From Chromatiales bacterium (lineage in GTDB: Bacteria; Pseudomonadota; Gammaproteobacteria; Chromatiales; Chromatiaceae), in contig JANQLO010000040.1 in NCBI GenBank assembly GCA_028280505.1, positions 62,001 to 126,000 on the forward strand: a DNA stretch of 64,000 nt, read 5' to 3'. This document shows, in pieces, positions 60,468 to 64,000 of the stretch. The first letter of the stretch is position 1, and each line of letters opens with the position of its first letter. The notes beneath the pieces were generated by a model, which worked only from the letters and a program-made list of their open reading frames with translations, did no database searches and was not told where the DNA came from. Both the position numbers and the translations under genes were made by a program.

Positions 60468-61258
60468 TCACAACACAGTAGGGTTCGGCGCATCGCCATA
60501 GACTTCTTTGGGGTCGAAGGTTTGTTCCTTCTCTGCATAGATGATCTTACCGGTCTTTAATTCGACGGTACGATAGAAGCAGCTGTGATAGCCCACATGG
60601 CAACTGGCCGGCTCGCAATGAGTGCCGGCTGCCACCGCGACACGCAGCCATACGGCATCTTGATCATCATCGATCCGCATCTCAACGACCCGTTGCACCA
60701 ACCCGCTAGTGGCACCTTTGTGCCAAAGCACCTGCCGGCTGCGGCTCCAGTAGTACACTTCACCGGTCTGGATCGTTTTTTCCAGGGCTTCGCGATTCAT
60801 GTAGCCTGGTGTCCTGTTCCGGGAATAACGTATCGCTCAGAACGTCACCCACGCGTCAATGCAAGGCGCATTCGCGTGCGAATAGGATTCTATTCGGAGC
60901 GGACGCAACGCCGCAGTGGCGCGTGGGTGGCGTTCCCTATGGGCGCCGCCTCAAAGACTTGCAGCGGTGTTACGCTCACTCGCGTTAGGCCTGCTAGCCC
61001 TCGCTCGCGTGCCTTGCTGTAAGTCTTTGAGGCGACGCTGAGTAACACGTTATTCCCGGAACAGGACACTTGCATCAGGACTTCCCCGCTCTTGGCGTCG
61101 GTGGTCACGCAGGCAATCAGCCCGTCGCCATCGAACTTGGGGGCCAGATCGTGGCCCTCTTCTACCTGCTCCACCGAGGTCCGCTCTGCAAAGTCGATCG
61201 CACCGGTGACTTGTGTTTCCGTCGGATCATTAGGATTGCGATCATTGGGATTACTCAT
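60468..61258 (-). pseudogene. hisI: phosphoribosyl-AMP cyclohydrolase (hisI paralogue) split by a miniature element
   Basis: HisI opens the purine ring of PR-AMP in histidine synthesis. The 5' part (61258 down to about 61070) encodes residues up to [24 protein letters not shown]; the 3' part (60806-60468) resumes GYMNREALEKTIQTGEVYYW and keeps the metal residues (RIDDDQD, CEPASCHVGYHSCFYR). Between them are 263 extra bases holding an inverted-repeat element; this is not a multiple of three, so the frame is broken. The gene overlaps pyrC by ATGA. Its company (thrS, pyrC, zinc genes) marks it as the zinc-limitation paralogue of HisI. The 3' part could be translated alone from ATG 60800 but lacks the N-terminal third. 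Confidence 0.87.
60809..61069. mobile_element. 261-bp miniature inverted-repeat element inside hisI
   Basis: Perfect 23-bp terminal inverted repeats begin GTGTCCTGTTCCGGG at 60809 and mirror at 61069. Internal stems: ACCCACGCG/CGCGTGGGT, CGAATAG-gatt-CTATTCG (60879-60896), and a 17-bp pair (1 mismatch) around CTCAAAGACTTGCAGC. It has no coding frame of its own. The target duplication is unclear: at best CAAG on one side and CCAG on the other. The ends differ entirely from those of the neighbouring 264-bp element, so it is another family. Confidence 0.88.
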
Positions 61259-62625
61259 GGGTTTTCTCCGGGCACTTCCAGAAAGCGGATCGTCTTACCT
61301 CGAGGTTTGCCGAATAGCTGCTCGTCACGGACAACGACCTCACCGCGAATGACAGTGTGAATGGGCCAACCGGTGACGGCCATGCCGTCGTAGGGCGTCC
61401 AACCACTGCGGCTGGCGATCCAGTCGTTAGAAATGGTGCGTCGTGCTGCGAGGTCGACGAGGGTCAGGTCGGCGTCATAGCCCAATGCAATGCGTCCTTT
61501 GCCCTCGATGCCGAAGATACGCTGCGGGCCGGCGCTGGTCAGGTCCACCAACCTTTGCAGGCTCAGGCGCCCGGCATTTACATGATTGAGCATCAGCGGC
61601 AAAAGGGTCTGCACGCCGGTCATCCCCGCGGGGGATTGCGGATAGGGTCTGGATTTTTCTTCCGGCGTGTGCGGCGCATGGTCGCTACCGATCACATCCA
61701 CCACGCCTTCACGGATGGCTTGCCATAGAGCGTCCTGGTGGTGCTGCTCGCGCACGGGTGGATTCTGCTGGGCGAAGGCGCCGAGGCGCTCATAACATTC
61801 GGGCGCGTGCAGGGTGAGATGATTCGGCAAAACCTCCACTGTGACGCGGCGCTTGTGCTGCGCAAGAAACGCCATCTCCTCTGCCGTCGACACGTGCAAC
61901 ACATGCAGGCGGCGATCCGTTTCGGCAGCCATGCCGACAATGCGCCGCGTGGCCTTGAAGGCGCTTTCCACATCGCGCCAGTGATGATGCTGGCGTACAT
62001 CGCTGCTCGCTTCTACCAACGCCTTGCGTTCGCGCAGCCGCGCCTCGTCTTCGGCATGTACGGCCATGCGGCGGTGACCATTACGCAGGATACGGCGCAG
62101 CACGGCGTCCTCATCGGCCAGCAAATCACCGAAGGAGCTGCCCATGAAGACCTTGACGCCCGCACAACCCGGCAGTCGTTCCAGCTTGGGCAATGCCTCG
62201 GCATTGACGTCCGAGCCGCCGATATACAAGGCATAGTCACACCAGGCACGATCCCGGGCAGCATCCAGCTTGGCCTGCAGATCAGCTTCCCACAGGGTAA
62301 GCGGATTCGTGTTGGGCATCTCGAAGATACCGGTGATGCCACCCAGCACAGCACCGCGCGTGCCGCTTTCCAGGTCTTCCTTATGCGTCAGGCCCGGCTC
62401 ACGGAAATGCACTTGGCTGTCGATCACGCCGGGCAATACGTGCAAGCCCGTGGCGTCGAGCGTGGTCTCGGCACTCCAACTGCCGTGCAGATCACCCAAC
62501 GCAATAATGCGCCCATCTGCGCAGGCCACGTCGATGTGCTCTGGCCCATTGGGCGTGAGCACCGTCCCGCCCTGCACCAGCAGCTCGGCGTGGCGGCGAC
62601 TGTGCGCCTGTTCCATGTCCGGCAT
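61255..62625 (-). CDS. pyrC: dihydroorotase paralogue (PyrC2-like), zinc-limitation type
   Basis: 456-residue amidohydrolase closing the dihydroorotate ring in pyrimidine synthesis. Motifs: [29 protein letters not shown] (carbamylated Lys), [19 protein letters not shown] and [13 protein letters not shown]. The first His of the usual HxH metal pair is Gln (SQVH), seen in one subfamily of COG0044 enzymes. Being next to thrS and hisI paralogues and opposite a COG0523 cluster, it fits the zinc-controlled PyrC2 set. It starts 1 bp after the thrS stop and overlaps hisI by 4 bp. Confidence 0.88.
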   Translation of the reverse strand: MPDMEQAHSRRHAELLVQGGTVLTPNGPEHIDVACADGRIIALGDLHGSWSAETTLDATGLHVLPGVIDSQVHFREPGLTHKEDLESGTRGAVLGGITGIFEMPNTNPLTLWEADLQAKLDAARDRAWCDYALYIGGSDVNAEALPKLERLPGCAGVKVFMGSSFGDLLADEDAVLRRILRNGHRRMAVHAEDEARLRERKALVEASSDVRQHHHWRDVESAFKATRRIVGMAAETDRRLHVLHVSTAEEMAFLAQHKRRVTVEVLPNHLTLHAPECYERLGAFAQQNPPVREQHHQDALWQAIREGVVDVIGSDHAPHTPEEKSRPYPQSPAGMTGVQTLLPLMLNHVNAGRLSLQRLVDLTSAGPQRIFGIEGKGRIALGYDADLTLVDLAARRTISNDWIASRSGWTPYDGMAVTGWPIHTVIRGEVVVRDEQLFGKPRGKTIRFLEVPGENP

Positions 62626-64000
62626 TTATGCAGCTTCCGGCGATGAAACGTTCAGACGCTCGAGCAAGCGCTGCTGTGCGTCATGGCTTGCGGCATAGTC
62701 CGGTGTCCGGACTTCCTGGGTCAGCAGAGCCAGCGCGTCTTGTAGAGGCAATTCACCCAGGTCTTCGCCATCACGACTGCGAACGGCGATGGTGCCCGTG
62801 TCGCGCTCCCTGGCACCGGCCACCAGCAGGAAGGGGACGCGCTGCAACGTTTGTTCACGGATCTTGTAGCCGATCTTTTCGTTGCGTATGTCGGATTCGG
62901 TGCGCAGCCCCGCGCCGCGGAGCATTTGTGTCACGTCCTGCACATAGGCGGCGTGATCTTCGGTGATTGACAGCACGACGGCTTGCACGGGTGCGAGCCA
63001 AGCGGGTAATTTGCCGGCGTGATGCTCGATCAGGATGCCGGTGAAACGCTCGAGCGAGCCGAACAACGCGCGGTGCAGCATGACCGGACGTTTGCGTTCG
63101 CCGTCTTCATCCACGTAGTCGATACCGAAACGTTCGGGCAGATTCATATCTACCTGTAAGGTGCCGCATTGCCAGTCACGACCGATGGCGTCGCGCAGCA
63201 CGAATTCGAGCTTGGGGCCGTAAAAAGCACCCTCGCCCGGATTGAGCTCGTAGTCCAGCCCCAGACTTTCAAGCGACCGGACCAGCGCGCCTTCGAGCAG
63301 ATCCCATGTCGCGTCATCGCCCATGCGGTTGTCAGGCCGGGTCGAGAGCTTGAGGCGCACGTCCTCGAAACCAAACTGGCGGTAGATGTCGAGCACCAGC
63401 GATACGACCTCGGCGCACTCGCTATTCATCTGCTGCGGGGTGCAGTAGATGTGCGCGTCGTCCTGGGTGAAGTGGCGAACCCGCAAAAGACCATGCAGTG
63501 CACCCGAGGGCTCATAGCGATGCACCTTGCCAAACTCGGCCATCCTGATCGGCAGGTCGCGGTAGCTCTTGCGGCCATGACGATACATCAGCACGCCACC
63601 CGGACAGTTCATAGGCTTGAGCGCCAGCGCGCGGCCATCCTCGGTCTCGGTGGTGAACATGTTTTCGCGATAGTTCTGCCAGTGGCCGGAAGTTTCCCAC
63701 AGGCTGCGATCCATCAGATCCGGCGAGTTCATCTCCAGATAGCCCGCAGCCTGCTGACGACGACGCATGTAAGCGATCAGTTCCTGGAACACCGTCCAGC
63801 CGCGTGGGTGCCAAAATACGCCACCGGGCGCGTCTTCGTGAAAATGGAACAGGTCAAGCTGGCGGCCGAGCTTGCGATGGTCACGCTTCTCGGCCTCCTC
63901 GATGCGCTGCAGATACGCCTTGAGCTGTTTTTTGTCCGCCCAGGCGGTACCGTAAATGCGCTGGAGTTGCTCATTCGCAGCGTCGCCACGCCAGTAGGCG
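62626..64000 (-). CDS. thrS: threonyl-tRNA synthetase paralogue (ThrS2-like), 5' end beyond the window
   Basis: The frame is open to the right edge, so the N-terminus is missing; the ATG at 63792 is internal. It contains the class II catalytic core with the zinc residues of ThrRS in [15 protein letters not shown] (Cys), [10 protein letters not shown] (His) and [14 protein letters not shown] (His), then the anticodon-binding domain ([19 protein letters not shown]). CPGG replaces the usual CPGH. The visible part is 457 residues. As first known gene of a thrS-pyrC-hisI row it is probably the Zur-controlled second copy; a housekeeping copy elsewhere would confirm this. Its promoter is out of view. 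Confidence 0.88.
   Translation of the reverse strand, partial: AYWRGDAANEQLQRIYGTAWADKKQLKAYLQRIEEAEKRDHRKLGRQLDLFHFHEDAPGGVFWHPRGWTVFQELIAYMRRRQQAAGYLEMNSPDLMDRSLWETSGHWQNYRENMFTTETEDGRALALKPMNCPGGVLMYRHGRKSYRDLPIRMAEFGKVHRYEPSGALHGLLRVRHFTQDDAHIYCTPQQMNSECAEVVSLVLDIYRQFGFEDVRLKLSTRPDNRMGDDATWDLLEGALVRSLESLGLDYELNPGEGAFYGPKLEFVLRDAIGRDWQCGTLQVDMNLPERFGIDYVDEDGERKRPVMLHRALFGSLERFTGILIEHHAGKLPAWLAPVQAVVLSITEDHAAYVQDVTQMLRGAGLRTESDIRNEKIGYKIREQTLQRVPFLLVAGARERDTGTIAVRSRDGEDLGELPLQDALALLTQEVRTPDYAASHDAQQRLLERLNVSSPEAA

Noticed and set aside
60809-61069. Intein or group II intron in hisI
   Set aside because: Too short, no coding or intron motifs, frame not kept; perfect inverted ends indicate a transposable element.
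61738-62646. 302-codon frame on the + strand
   Set aside because: Antisense to pyrC; shadow of a GC-rich gene.
1-64000. CRISPR array or prophage
   Set aside because: No regularly spaced repeats, integrase, transposase or structural phage genes were seen.

Overview
The window reads as one chromosomal segment of a gammaproteobacterium. The gene content suggests a marine or sediment sulfur-oxidising lineage of the Chromatiales type: a group 3b NiFe (sulf)hydrogenase, a di-heme cytochrome, a rhodanese with a persulfide-dioxygenase-like hydrolase, exosortase-associated polysaccharide genes and an isoquinoline-oxidoreductase-type molybdoenzyme. This assignment is inference from gene content; no rRNA or other phylogenetic marker is present. 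No tRNA, rRNA, CRISPR array, prophage or complete insertion sequence was seen.

Layout. 1-4.6 kb: hydBGDA hydrogenase operon with its maturation protease. 4.7-9.8 kb: a cytochrome c-DUF302 fusion with a clear terminator, then a YfiR-like protein and a CHASE8 hybrid histidine kinase whose reading frame is broken by one base. 9.8-16 kb: a small unknown gene, a redoxin, then a transketolase/phosphoketolase-like enzyme with a four-carbon-acid-sugar kinase, divergent from an IclR regulator, with two copies of a 19-bp palindrome between them. 16-19 kb: exosortase-type amidotransferase and glycosyltransferase. 19-23 kb: DCC-family thiol protein, NDUFA9-like epimerase, NhaR, universal stress protein. 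23.4-25 kb: a RaiA/HPF-like protein paired with a bacterial release-factor-1-like (baeRF) protein. 25-30.6 kb: rhodanese, MBL hydrolase, AarF/ABC1 kinase, photolyase-related protein, LpxR-like protein. 30.6-38 kb: ligase-Lhr-Nei DNA-repair operon and a small unknown gene. 38.7-46.4 kb: IorAB with XdhC and MocA helpers, a cNMP-binding/thioredoxin-reductase-like fusion, a membrane hydrolase and a TetR regulator. 46.8-49.4 kb: a secreted tandem PilJ-domain protein directly upstream of a chemoreceptor.

50-64 kb is a zinc-limitation island. The + strand carries a small membrane protein, a coiled-coil porin with a His-rich loop, ZnuA- and ZnuB-like proteins (no ATPase), two tandem DUF1826 proteins, a COG0523 GTPase, a 78-aa unknown and a DUF1007 protein. 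Zur-like sites lie ahead of the first gene and ahead of the DUF1826 pair. The - strand carries paralogues of the kind known to be Zur-controlled (thrS, pyrC, hisI), followed by a SagB-like nitroreductase and an aspartoacylase-like hydrolase. Here hisI is split by a 261-bp miniature element with perfect 23-bp inverted ends, and a second, unrelated 264-bp miniature element with a TA target duplication sits between hisI and the SagB-like gene. These elements, the tandem DUF1826 pair with an HxD...H...R pattern, the baeRF-HPF pair and the PilJ-chemoreceptor pair are the most noteworthy items.
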